Positions 26,576 to 34,664 of a stretch of 64,000 bases of DNA are shown here, one piece after another. The DNA lies in the NCBI RefSeq assembly GCF_012927245.1, contig NZ_JABBGE010000004.1:496001-560000 (forward strand). Reading direction: 5' to 3'. Position 1 is the stretch's first letter, and each line of letters opens with the position of its first letter. Position numbers and translations under genes: made by a program. Under the pieces are notes generated by a model, which saw nothing but the letters and a program-made list of their open reading frames with translations, did not search any database and was not told the DNA's origin. The DNA comes from Streptomyces sp. R302 (GTDB lineage: Bacteria; Actinomycetota; Actinomycetes; Streptomycetales; Streptomycetaceae).

Positions 26576-26617
26576 GGGTGGTCCTCTGGTGGGTTCGTGG
26601 AATCAGGGCACACGAAA

Positions 26618-26656
26618 CCGGCCCACGGCCGCGACGGCGGCCGGGCCGGCACCCGG
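26618..26656 (-). promoter_or_regulatory. predicted transcription attenuator of the ABC-F gene
   Basis: Read on the minus strand, CCGGCCC and GGCCGC pair with GCGGCC and GGGCCGG around a 4-nt loop (26618-26649), followed by TTT: an intrinsic terminator 43 bp before the ABC-F start. A competing hairpin (CCGGG with CCCGG, 26641-26656) uses part of the terminator's 5' arm. It sits just after the leader peptide stop. Ribosome stalling would decide between the structures (inference). Confidence 0.7.
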
Positions 26657-26658
26657 AA

Positions 26659-26691
26659 TCAGAGGAAGAAGTAGTGGTGGTACGCACCCAT
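26659..26691 (-). CDS. 10-residue leader peptide MGAYHHYFFL of the ABC-F gene
   Basis: Minus-strand ATG at 26691 followed by ten codons and TGA at 26659. The peptide is MGAYHHYFFL, rich in aromatic residues. There is no Shine-Dalgarno, but TAGCCT (26698-26703) ends 6 nt before the ATG, so transcription should start at the AUG and the peptide is translated leaderless. Position before a terminator hairpin and an ABC-F gene matches regulatory leaders that sense ribosome-targeting drugs. Confidence 0.7.
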   Translation of the reverse strand: MGAYHHYFFL

Positions 26692-26770
26692 ACGCCGAGG
26701 CTAACAGCCGCCCGCGCCCCGCCGCCGCCCCCTTTCCGCCGGGGCGCGTTCCCCCGGGGGTGCGACACGT

Positions 26771-26785
26771 TTGCCGTACCGGCAA
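26771..26785. promoter_or_regulatory. inverted repeat in the ABC-F/methyltransferase divergent region
   Basis: TTGCCG-TAC-CGGCAA, perfect 6-bp arms, lying 42 bp before the methyltransferase start and 68 bp upstream of the leader-peptide -10. It could be an operator acting on both directions; the cognate regulator is not apparent. Confidence 0.4.
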
Positions 26786-26826
26786 CTTTTCTCGCACTTC
26801 CGGATGGCTCGGCGCACGCTGATGTC

Positions 26827-27744
26827 ATGAATCGGCATCGCGAGAACCACAGCCACGCCCACACGCACGCGCACGCGTCGTCGCACTCCCACACCCACGA
26901 CGCCGAGCTCGACTGGGGCCGGCTCGCGCCGCTCCTGGAGGCGCAGGCCGAGGTGGCCGGCGGCGCCTACCGGGAGGCCGCCGCCTGGCTCGGCACCCTC
27001 GTCCCCGCGAGCGGCGTCCGCCGGCTCCTGGACGTCGGCAGCGGCCCCGGCGTCATCACCGCCGTGCTCGCGGAGGCCTTCCCGTACGCGGAGGCCGTCG
27101 CCGTCGACGGCACCCCGGAGCTCCTGGAGCGGGCCCGCGCCCGCGCCGAGGCACAGGGCCTCGGCGCGCGCGTCAGCACCCTGCGCGCCGAACTCCCGGA
27201 GGAGACCGGCAGCCTGGGCGAGGCCGACCTGCTGTGGGCCGGGAACTCCCTGCACCACATCGGCGACCAGCGCGCCGCCCTCGCCGACTTCGCGAAGCTG
27301 ATCCGCCCGGGCGGCCTGATCGCCCTCGTCGAGGGCGGGCTCGCCCCCCGCCACCTGCCCCGCGACATCGGCATCGGCCGCCCCGGTCTGGAGGCCCGCT
27401 TCGACGCCGAGCACGCCGACTGGTTCGCCCGGATGCGCGCCGAGCTGCCCGGCTCGACGCGCGACCCCGACGACTGGCGCGCCCTCTTCGTCTCCGCGGG
27501 CCTCACCCCGGCCGGCACCCGCACCTTCCTCGTGGACGTGCCCGCGCCCGTCCCGCAGGTCGTGCGCGAGCTCGCCGTCAGCCACTTCGGGCGGCTCCGC
27601 GAGGGCTTCGGCGAGCACCTGGAGGCCGAGGACCGGGCGACCCTCGACCGGCTCCTCGACCCGGCCGACGAGCAGTCCCTGCACCACCGCACGGACCTGT
27701 TCCACCTGACGGCGCACACGGTCCACACGGCCCGCAAGGGCTGA
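26827..27744 (+). CDS. SAM-dependent methyltransferase with His-rich N-terminus
   Basis: 305 residues. The first 25 residues are strongly histidine-rich (HSHAHTHAHASSHSHTHD), resembling a metal-binding segment, followed by a class I methyltransferase domain with motif RRLLDVGSGPGVIT (65-78), AVAVDGTPELL and ADLLWAGNSLHHIGD. Substrate unknown. Divergent from the ABC-F gene with a shared upstream region; an inverted repeat lies 42 bp before the start. Confidence 0.88.
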   Translation: MNRHRENHSHAHTHAHASSHSHTHDAELDWGRLAPLLEAQAEVAGGAYREAAAWLGTLVPASGVRRLLDVGSGPGVITAVLAEAFPYAEAVAVDGTPELLERARARAEAQGLGARVSTLRAELPEETGSLGEADLLWAGNSLHHIGDQRAALADFAKLIRPGGLIALVEGGLAPRHLPRDIGIGRPGLEARFDAEHADWFARMRAELPGSTRDPDDWRALFVSAGLTPAGTRTFLVDVPAPVPQVVRELAVSHFGRLREGFGEHLEAEDRATLDRLLDPADEQSLHHRTDLFHLTAHTVHTARKG

Positions 27745-27757
27745 CCGCCGGGGGCGC

Positions 27758-28243
27758 TCAGGAGGACACCGGCTCCAGCCGCCACCACTGGAACGGCGAG
27801 TCGGTGTCCTCGCCCTGGCGTATGTCGGCGCCCTCGGCCGTCGAACCGTCGGCCACTTCGAGGAGCAGCCCGCTGATGAAGCTCACCAGCGTCACCGTCC
27901 CCGGCGACTCGACGTCCTGCTCGATGATCCACTCCTGGGCGCCGAAGTTGTTCGCCCGCCACTGCTGGATGAGCGCGCCCGGCTCCGTGGAGGCGTTCAC
28001 CACGTCGAGCCGCTTCCCGCTGGCCGCGTTGACCAGGTGGTAGAGCCCGCCGCCGTTCGGCACCGCGGACACCTGCCAGCGCTGCCCCGGCGCGTCCGTC
28101 CCGGCGCCCTGCTGCACCTTCGCGCCGCCGCGGCGCGAACCCGCGTACACCTCCAGGACCAGGCCGCTGCCCACGTTCCGCAGCCGGTAGAGGCCGTCCT
28201 GGACGGGGGCGGTGCTGCCCCCGTCGACCCTCCCCTCCACCAC
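27758..28243 (-). CDS. ricin-type beta-trefoil (RICIN) domain protein
   Basis: 161 residues from GTG 28243, 4 bp after the aldo-keto reductase stop. Three internal repeats of the beta-trefoil are visible: GLYRLRNVGSGLVLEV with GQRWQV, GLYHLVNAASGKRLDV with QEWII, and TLVSFISGLLLEVADG with QWWRLEP. The QxW-like sites suggest carbohydrate binding, but there is no signal peptide, unlike most secreted ricin-lectins. Tight linkage implies co-expression with the reductase. Confidence 0.85.
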   Translation of the reverse strand: MVEGRVDGGSTAPVQDGLYRLRNVGSGLVLEVYAGSRRGGAKVQQGAGTDAPGQRWQVSAVPNGGGLYHLVNAASGKRLDVVNASTEPGALIQQWRANNFGAQEWIIEQDVESPGTVTLVSFISGLLLEVADGSTAEGADIRQGEDTDSPFQWWRLEPVSS

Positions 28244-28247
28244 GGCC

Positions 28248-29093
28248 TCAGGCGCCCGCGTTGAACTCGGCCGGGTTCGGCCCGAGGCGGCGGCCCTCGT
28301 CGAGCGCGGCGATCGCGGCCATGTCCTCCGCGTCCAGCTCGAAGTCGAAGACGTCGATGTTCTCCCGGATCCGGGACGGGGTCACCGACTTCGGGATGAC
28401 CACGTTGCCCGTCTGGAGGTGCCAGCGGAGCACCGCCTGCGCGGGGGTACGCCCGTGCTTGCGGGCGACGGCGACGATCGCGGGCACGTCGAGCAGGCCG
28501 CGGCCCGAGCCCAGCGGCGACCAGGCCTCCGTGGCGATGCCCAGCTCGGCGTGGAGCGCGCGGGATCCGGCCTGCGCCAGCTGGGGGTGCAGCTCGATCT
28601 GGTTCACCGCCGGCACCACACCGGTCTCGGCCGTCAGCCGCTCCAGGTGCTCGGGGAGGAAGTTGGAGACGCCGATCGCCTTGGCGCGGCCCTCGCCGAG
28701 GATCTTCTCCAGGGCCCGGTAGCTGTCGACGTACGCGTCCTTCGCCGGCGTCGGCCAGTGGATCAGGTACAGGTCGACGTGGTCGAGGCCGAGTCGCTCC
28801 AGGGAGTCGTCGAAGGCCCGCAGGGCGGAGTCGTACCCCTGGTCGGCGTTCCACAGCTTGGTGGTGACGAAGAGTTCCTCGCGGGGGATCCCGGAGGCGG
28901 CGAGCGCCTTGCCGGTGCCCCGCTCGTTCTCGTAGATCGCCGCCGTGTCGATGGACCGGTAGCCGGCTTCGAGGGCGGTGGCCACCGCCTTCTCCGCCTC
29001 GTCGTCCGGGACCTGCCAGACGCCGAAGCCGAGCTGCGGCATCACCACGCCGTTGTTCAGGGTGACCGGGGGGACCTTGCTGTCCGTGCTCAC
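28248..29093 (-). CDS. aldo/keto reductase
   Basis: 281 residues from GTG 29093, preceded by AAGGA. NADPH-dependent carbonyl reductase of the 2,5-diketogluconate reductase type. The catalytic tetrad is seen: Asp and Tyr in YRSIDTAAIYENERGTG, Lys in FVTTKLW, His in LYLIHWPTP; cofactor motif IPKSVTPSRIREN near the C-terminus. Cytoplasmic. Physiological substrate unknown. First gene of a two-gene unit with the ricin-domain protein. Confidence 0.93.
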   Translation of the reverse strand: MSTDSKVPPVTLNNGVVMPQLGFGVWQVPDDEAEKAVATALEAGYRSIDTAAIYENERGTGKALAASGIPREELFVTTKLWNADQGYDSALRAFDDSLERLGLDHVDLYLIHWPTPAKDAYVDSYRALEKILGEGRAKAIGVSNFLPEHLERLTAETGVVPAVNQIELHPQLAQAGSRALHAELGIATEAWSPLGSGRGLLDVPAIVAVARKHGRTPAQAVLRWHLQTGNVVIPKSVTPSRIRENIDVFDFELDAEDMAAIAALDEGRRLGPNPAEFNAGA

Positions 29094-29259
29094 GTGGGAG
29101 GGATCCTTACGTCGTCGTGCTCGTGGCTCGTACGCGGGCGGGCGCGCGAACGGCCGCCCTCCTGCGCGGGCGGGCGCGCGAGACACCCGCCCCTCGACCC
29201 CAACGATCACGCGCCCGACATCATTCCGGCGACCGCGCCACGGCCGTACGGCCGTGCCG

Positions 29260-31101
29260 TCAGCCGTACAGCGCGTCGACCTCCGCCGCGTACGCCCGCT
29301 CGATCGCCTTCCGCTTCAGCTTCAGCGAGGGGGTGAGCAGCCCGTGCTCCTCGCTGAAGGGCCGGGCGAGGATGCGGAAGGTACGGATCGACTCGGCCTG
29401 CGACACCAGCGTGTTGGCGGCCACCACCCCGCGCCGGATCTCCGTCTCCAGGTCCGGGTCGCGGACCAGCTCGGCGGGGGAGAGCGCCGCCCGGCCCTGG
29501 ATCGCCAGCCAGTGGTCCACCGCCTCCTGGTCCAGGGTGACGAGGGCCGCGATGTACGGCCGGTCGTTGCCGACGACCAGGCACTGGGCGATCAGCGGGT
29601 GCGCCCGCACCCGCTCCTCCAGACCGGACGGTGCGACGCTCTTGCCGCCGGAGGTCACCAGGATCTCCTTCTTCCGCCCGGTGATCGTCAGATAGCCCTC
29701 GGCGTCCAGCGCGCCCAGGTCGCCGGTGGCGAGCCAGCCGTCGTTCAGGACGGCCGAGGTGGCGGCCGGGTCGTTCAGGTAGCCGGCGAAGACCTGCCCG
29801 CCGTGGATCCACACCTCGCTGTCCTCCGCGATGTGCACGGTCGTGCCCGGCACCGGCCGGCCCACCGTGCCGTACCGGACCCGGCCGGGCGGGTTCGCGG
29901 TCGCCGCCGCCGTCGTCTCCGTCAGGCCGTACCCCTCGAAGACGGTGACGCCGGCGCCCGCGAAGAACAGCCCCGTCCGCCGGTCCATCGCCGAACCGCC
30001 CGACATCGCGTACCGGATCCGCCCGCCGAGCGCCTCGCGGACCCGGCCGTACACCGTCTTGTCGAAGAACTGGTGCTGCATCCGCAGCGCCGCCGACGGC
30101 CCCGGGCCGAGGCCGAAGGCCTTCTGCTCCAGCGCCTCCGCGTACTTCTCGGCCACGTCCACGGCCTTGTCGAAGACGCCGGTCCGGCCGTCCGCCTCCG
30201 CCTTGCGGCGCGCCGCGTGGAAGATCTTCTCGAAGACGTACGGCACGGCGAGGACGAAGCGCGGCCGGAAGGACACCAGGTCGGGCAGGAGCGCCGAGGC
30301 GGTCATCGACGGCTGGTGGCCCAGTTTCACCCCGCCGCGGACGGCCGCCACCTCCACCATCCGCCCGAAGACGTGGGCGAGCGGAAGGAACAGCAGGGTG
30401 GACGCCTGGTCGCCGGGGCGCGAGCGGAAGACCGGCTCCCAGCCGGCGAGCAGGGCGTCGGTCTCGGCCATGAAGTGGCCGTGGTGGAGCACACAGCCCT
30501 TGGGGCGGCCGGTGGTGCCCGAGGTGTAGATGACCGTCGCCACCGACTCGGGGGTCACCGCCCGCCGGTGCCGGTGCACCACGTCCTCGTCGATGGACGC
30601 GCCGGCGGCGGTCAGCTCGGCGACCGCGCCGGGGCCGGCGTCCTCGCCCGGGTCGAGCTGCCACAGGCGCTGGAGCCGCGGCAGCCGGTCCACCACGGAC
30701 CCGATCGTCATGGCGTGGTCCTCGTGCTCGACCACGACGGCGGTGACCTCGGCGTCGTACAGCATCCAGTGGACCTGCTCGGCGGAGGACGTCGGGTAGA
30801 CGGGCACGGGCTGGGCGCCGAGCGTCCACAGCGCGAAGTCGAAGAGCGTCCACTCGTAGCGGGTACGGGACATGATCGCGACCCGGTCGCCGAACCGCAC
30901 CCCGTGCGCGACGAGCCCCTTCGCGAGGGCCAGCACCTCGTCCCGGAAGCGGGCGCAGCTGACGTCCTCCCACTCCCCGTTCGGCGTCCGGCGCCCGAAG
31001 GCGATCACGTCGGGGGTGGTGTCGGCGCGGGTGAAGACGGCGTCCGCGAGCCCGCCGTCGAGCGGGGCCGCCTCGACGGGTGGCACGGTGAACTCACGCA
31101 C
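29260..31101 (-). CDS. long-chain acyl-CoA synthetase (AMP-forming, FadD15-like)
   Basis: 613 residues from GTG 31101, with GAGGAG 8 nt upstream. AMP-binding signature YTSGTTGRPKGCVLHHGHF, then EGYGLTETTAA, ATGDLGALDAEGYLTITGRKKE. This group activates fatty acids to acyl-CoA for degradation or lipid synthesis, at the cytosolic membrane face. No obvious operon partner; upstream lies a 420-bp region with a minisatellite. Confidence 0.93.
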   Translation of the reverse strand: MREFTVPPVEAAPLDGGLADAVFTRADTTPDVIAFGRRTPNGEWEDVSCARFRDEVLALAKGLVAHGVRFGDRVAIMSRTRYEWTLFDFALWTLGAQPVPVYPTSSAEQVHWMLYDAEVTAVVVEHEDHAMTIGSVVDRLPRLQRLWQLDPGEDAGPGAVAELTAAGASIDEDVVHRHRRAVTPESVATVIYTSGTTGRPKGCVLHHGHFMAETDALLAGWEPVFRSRPGDQASTLLFLPLAHVFGRMVEVAAVRGGVKLGHQPSMTASALLPDLVSFRPRFVLAVPYVFEKIFHAARRKAEADGRTGVFDKAVDVAEKYAEALEQKAFGLGPGPSAALRMQHQFFDKTVYGRVREALGGRIRYAMSGGSAMDRRTGLFFAGAGVTVFEGYGLTETTAAATANPPGRVRYGTVGRPVPGTTVHIAEDSEVWIHGGQVFAGYLNDPAATSAVLNDGWLATGDLGALDAEGYLTITGRKKEILVTSGGKSVAPSGLEERVRAHPLIAQCLVVGNDRPYIAALVTLDQEAVDHWLAIQGRAALSPAELVRDPDLETEIRRGVVAANTLVSQAESIRTFRILARPFSEEHGLLTPSLKLKRKAIERAYAAEVDALYG

Positions 31102-31522
31102 GGACCTGCTCCTCCCTCGACGGCTCGGTGGCTGAAAGGGGCCGCTGTATCGGCTGCGGCGCCGTGACCGTACCCCACGGGGAGGGCCTGCGGCAGGACC
31201 TTCACCAAGCCGCGACATTCCCCGTTCGTACAGGTCAGGGCAGGTGGGCAGGCAAGTGACCGGCGCAAGCCCCCCGTTGCGTACCGTCCGGTAGGTCCGG
31301 TCGTCCCGAAGTCTCCACGGAATCTGTACCGCCTTCGCACGCCACCGTGACCGGCCGGTATCCGACGAAGGCGCCCGGACCCGGCCGGAACGGTCCGCGT
31401 CCGTGCGGTCACACGCAGGCAGTGACGCCCGTGCGGCCACACCCAGGCAGTGGCGCCCCGTGCGGTCACACGCAGGCAGTGGCGCCCCGTGCGGTCACAC
31501 GCAGGCAGTGGCGCCCGTGCGG
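31102..31522. other. intergenic interval between acyl-CoA synthetase and LysR genes
   Basis: The first 300 bp hold the synthetase promoter region and no convincing gene; the last 120 bp are the 28-29 bp minisatellite that runs into the LysR 3' end. Confidence 0.6.
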
Positions 31523-31529
31523 TCACACC
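31401..31529. repeat. 28-29 bp minisatellite, four full units plus a partial
   Basis: Units starting CCGTGCGGTCACACGCAGGC begin at 31401, 31429, 31458, 31487 and 31515. The last partial unit includes the stop codon and final codons of the LysR gene, so unit gain or loss could alter that C-terminus. Confidence 0.92.
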
Positions 31530-32416
31530 CCGGGCGGCTGCCGTCCGTCGGGTCGCCGGAGCCCGTCGCCGCCCTCCAGGATCGCCTCCGCCAGCGCGTC
31601 CGCCGCCTCCTGCGTCGCCCCGCCGCGCCGCCCGTGCCGGAGCACGAAGTCCACCCCGCCCAGCTCCGGCAGCCCCGACCTGGCCGGTACGGGGGCGAGC
31701 CCGGGCGGCACCAGGCCGCGCGTGTGGGCCATCACGCCGAGCCCCGCGCGGGCCGCCGCGACATTGGCGCTCAGGCTGGAACTCGTACACGCGATCCGCC
31801 ACGACCGGCCCTCCGCCTCCAGCGCGGCGAGCGCCCGCGCGCGGGTGATGCCCGGCGGCGGATAGACGATCAGCGGCACCGGCCGCTCCGGGTCGAGCCG
31901 CAGCCCCGGCGCGCCGATCCACACCAGGACGTCGCTCCACACCAGGACCCCGCCGTCGGCGTCCGCCCCCGCGCCCCGCTTGGCCAGGACCAGATCGAGC
32001 CGGCCCGCCGCGAGCCGCGCCTCCAGCGTCCCCGACAGCTCGACGGTCAGCTCCAGGTCCACCTCGGGGTGCGCGCGCCGGAAGGACTCCAGGATCTCCG
32101 GCAGCCGGGTCGCGACGAAGTCCTCCGAGGCCCCGAACCGCAGCCGGCCGCGCAGCCGCGTCCCCGTGAAGAAAGCAGCCGCCTGCTCGTGCGCCCGCAG
32201 GATCGTCCGGGCGAACCCGAGCATCGCCTCCCCGTCCCCGGTCAGCTCCACGCTGTGCGTGTCCCGGGTGAACAGCGGCCGCCCCACCGCCTCCTCAAGG
32301 CGCCGCACGTGCTGGCTGGCGGTCGACTGCCGCACCCCGAGCCGGCGGGCGGCCCGGGTGAAGGAGAGCGTCTGCGCGACGGCGAGGAAGGTGCGCAGCT
32401 GGGTGGGCTCGTACAC
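31523..32416 (-). CDS. LysR family transcriptional regulator
   Basis: 297 residues from GTG 32416. N-terminal winged helix YEPTQLRTFLAVAQTLSFTR with recognition region RLGVRQSTASQHVRRLEEAVG (residues about 20-45); C-terminal periplasmic-binding-like effector domain. Divergent from a BASS-type transporter gene, the usual LysR target arrangement. TAGCCT ends 6 nt before the start, predicting a leaderless mRNA. Candidate binding dyads lie in the intergenic region. Confidence 0.92.
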   Translation of the reverse strand: MYEPTQLRTFLAVAQTLSFTRAARRLGVRQSTASQHVRRLEEAVGRPLFTRDTHSVELTGDGEAMLGFARTILRAHEQAAAFFTGTRLRGRLRFGASEDFVATRLPEILESFRRAHPEVDLELTVELSGTLEARLAAGRLDLVLAKRGAGADADGGVLVWSDVLVWIGAPGLRLDPERPVPLIVYPPPGITRARALAALEAEGRSWRIACTSSSLSANVAAARAGLGVMAHTRGLVPPGLAPVPARSGLPELGGVDFVLRHGRRGGATQEAADALAEAILEGGDGLRRPDGRQPPGV

Positions 32417-32427
32417 GCCACGAGGCT

Positions 32428-32459
32428 ATCGCGATCCGTGATGACAGTCAGTGCACTGT
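32428..32459. promoter_or_regulatory. candidate LysR binding region
   Basis: ATC-N9-GAT (32428-32442), a T-N11-A type box, overlaps the LysR -10 and is followed by the inverted repeat ACAGT-N6-ACTGT (32444-32459). The arrangement fits an autoregulatory and activator site pair. Prediction from pattern only. Confidence 0.45.
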
Positions 32460-32530
32460 ACGGGATTCCCGATGGCCGGCCGCGGGACCAGGATGGACCC
32501 CGAACCACCGATGGACCCCTAGCCACCCCG

Positions 32531-32596
32531 CTCCGAATCCGCAGAGTCCCGATGGACCCCGAACCACCCCCTCCGAATCCGCAGAGTCCCGATGGA
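32531..32596. repeat. 40-bp spaced direct duplication in the transporter leader
   Basis: A 26-bp block occurs identically at 32531-32556 and 32571-32596, each ending in CCGATGGA just before a possible ATG. Related GATGGACCCC fragments precede it. The duplication created several alternative in-frame ATGs for the transporter gene. Confidence 0.85.
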
Positions 32597-32599
32597 GCC

Positions 32600-33625
32600 A
32601 TGACCACCCGCCGCCGTTCCTTCCCGCCCCCCTGGCTGCCGGTCGACGGCTACCTCCTCGCCCTGCTCGGCACGGTCGGCCTCGCCGTCCTGCTGCCCGC
32701 ATCCGGGACGGGTGCCACCGTCGCCGGGACGGCCGCCACGGCCGTCGTCGCGGTCCTCTTCTTCCTCTACGGGGCCCGGCTCTCCACCCGCGAGACCCTC
32801 GACGGCCTCCGCCACTGGCGGTTCCACCTCACGGTCCTCGGCTGCACCTTCCTCGTCTTCCCGCTGCTCGGCCTCGCCGCGCGCGCCCTCGTGCCCACGG
32901 TCCTCACCCCCGAGCTGTACACCGGCTTCCTCTTCCTCTGCCTGGTGCCGTCGACGATCCAGTCCTCGATCGCCTTCACGTCGATGGCCCGGGGCAACGT
33001 GACCGCCGCGATCTGCGCGGGCTCCTTCTCCTCGCTCGCCGGGATCGTGCTGACCCCGCTGCTGGCGGCGGCGCTCCTGGGCGGCGGTACGGGGGGCCTG
33101 TCGGCCGACTCCGTCCTCCGGATCGCCCTCCAGCTCCTGGCCCCCTTCCTCCTGGGCCGGCTCCTGCGGCCCCGCCTCGCCGGCCTCCTCCACCGCCACA
33201 AGCGGCTGCTGGGACACGTGGACCGGGCCTCGATCCTGCTGGTCGTCTACACGGCCTTCAGCCAGGGCGTGGTCGCGGGCATCTGGCACCTGGTGACGCC
33301 CGGCCGGCTCGCCCTCCTCCTCGCGGCGGAGGCCGTCCTCCTGGCGGTGATGCTGACGCTGACCTGGTACGGGGCGCGCCGCCTCGGCTTCGACCGGGCC
33401 GACCGGATCGCGATCCAGTTCGCGGGCTCCAAGAAGAGCCTGGCCGCGGGGCTGCCCATGGCGAGCGTCCTCTTCGGCCCGCACGCCTCGCTCGCGGTCC
33501 TCCCCCTGATGCTCTTCCACCAGCTCCAGCTCATGACCTGCGCCGCCCTGGCCAGGCGCCGGGCCGAGGAGCCGGAGCAGGAGTCGGCACCGGCCGCGCC
33601 CGCGAAGGGCGCCGTCACAGCGTGA
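32600..33625 (+). CDS. bile acid:sodium symporter (BASS) family transporter
   Basis: 341 residues from ATG 32600, the last of several ATGs produced by a duplicated leader; an in-frame ATG 48 bp upstream is possible. About ten hydrophobic helices. Signature stretches [20 protein letters not shown] and [19 protein letters not shown] match the SBF-like (PF13593) group. Likely sodium-coupled uptake of an organic anion. Divergent LysR regulator suggests inducible expression. Confidence 0.9.
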   Translation: MTTRRRSFPPPWLPVDGYLLALLGTVGLAVLLPASGTGATVAGTAATAVVAVLFFLYGARLSTRETLDGLRHWRFHLTVLGCTFLVFPLLGLAARALVPTVLTPELYTGFLFLCLVPSTIQSSIAFTSMARGNVTAAICAGSFSSLAGIVLTPLLAAALLGGGTGGLSADSVLRIALQLLAPFLLGRLLRPRLAGLLHRHKRLLGHVDRASILLVVYTAFSQGVVAGIWHLVTPGRLALLLAAEAVLLAVMLTLTWYGARRLGFDRADRIAIQFAGSKKSLAAGLPMASVLFGPHASLAVLPLMLFHQLQLMTCAALARRRAEEPEQESAPAAPAKGAVTA

Positions 33626-34442
33626 CGCGGTGCGCTCCCGTGTAGATGTTCATGTCCGGGCCGCGCAGGAAGCCCACGAGCGTCAGGCCCGCCTCCGCCG
33701 CAAGGTCGACCGCCAGGGACGACGGCGCGGAGACCGCCGCGAGGACCGGGATCCCCGCCATCACGGCCTTCTGGGCGAGCTCGAAGGAGGCCCGCCCGGA
33801 CACCAGCAGCACCGCCCGGTCCAGCGGCAGCAGGCCCTCCCGGAGCGCCCGCCCGACGAGCTTGTCGACCGCGTTGTGCCGGCCCACGTCCTCCCGGACG
33901 TCGAGCAGCTCGCCGTCCTCCGTGAAGAGCGCCGCCGCGTGCAGCCCGCCCGTCGTGTCGAAGACCTTCTGCGCCGCCCGCAGCCGGTCCGGAAGCTCGG
34001 ACAGGAGCGCGGGGGAGACCCGTACCGGCGGGGTGTCGGCGATCGGGAAGCGGGCCGTCGTCCGTACCGCGTCCAGGCTCGCCTTGCCGCACAGCCCGCA
34101 CGACGAGGTCGTGTAGACGTTCCGTTCCAGCGTGATGTCGGGGACGACGACCCCGGGCGCGAGCCGCACGTCCACCACGTTGTACGTGTTGGTGCCGTCC
34201 TCCTTCGCCCCCGCGCAGTACACGATGGAGCGCACGTCGGAGGCGGAGGCCAGCACGCCCTCGCTCACCAGGAACCCCGCGGCCAGCGCGAAGTCGTCGC
34301 CCGGCGTCCGCATGGTGATCGCGAGCGGCTTGCCGTTCAGCCGGATCTCCAGCGGCTCCTCCGCCACCAGCGTGTCCGGCCGTGTACTCACCGCGCCGCC
34401 CCGGATCCGTGTGACCCGCCGTCGCTCGGTGACCCGTCCCAT
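33615..34442 (-). CDS. fdhD: formate dehydrogenase accessory sulfurtransferase FdhD
   Basis: 275 residues; ATG 34442 chosen because FdhD proteins of this genus begin [10 protein letters not shown]. It transfers sulfur from IscS-type desulfurase to the bis-MGD cofactor of formate dehydrogenase. The catalytic cysteines are C115 and C118 in [10 protein letters not shown]; the motif [13 protein letters not shown] binds the nucleotide part of the cofactor. Overlaps the transporter gene by 11 bp in convergent orientation. No formate dehydrogenase is in the window. Confidence 0.95.
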   Translation of the reverse strand: MGRVTERRRVTRIRGGAVSTRPDTLVAEEPLEIRLNGKPLAITMRTPGDDFALAAGFLVSEGVLASASDVRSIVYCAGAKEDGTNTYNVVDVRLAPGVVVPDITLERNVYTTSSCGLCGKASLDAVRTTARFPIADTPPVRVSPALLSELPDRLRAAQKVFDTTGGLHAAALFTEDGELLDVREDVGRHNAVDKLVGRALREGLLPLDRAVLLVSGRASFELAQKAVMAGIPVLAAVSAPSSLAVDLAAEAGLTLVGFLRGPDMNIYTGAHRVTL

Positions 34443-34664
34443 CCCGCCCGCCGCCTTCGATTCCTCCGGTGTTCCTGCCCCTGACCGTGCCATTCTGCGC
34501 CACCCCCGCCCGACCCGCCGGATCCGGTGCGCCGCCTGACCCCTTGTCACGGTCGGCCAAGCGACCCGGGTGAATCTTGGTGGTTTACGTCACCTGTTAC
34601 CCATCAGTCGCTGGCGAGACTGGGTGGTTCCTGCCGCTGAACGAACCATCGAGGGGGTCCCGGG

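Noticed and set aside
31401..31529. Tandem repeats considered as a CRISPR array
   Set aside because: Units are contiguous without unique spacers and no cas genes are present.
31005..31940. Minus-strand frame across the minisatellite
   Set aside because: Repeats give a periodic peptide; overlaps the true LysR and synthetase genes in another frame.
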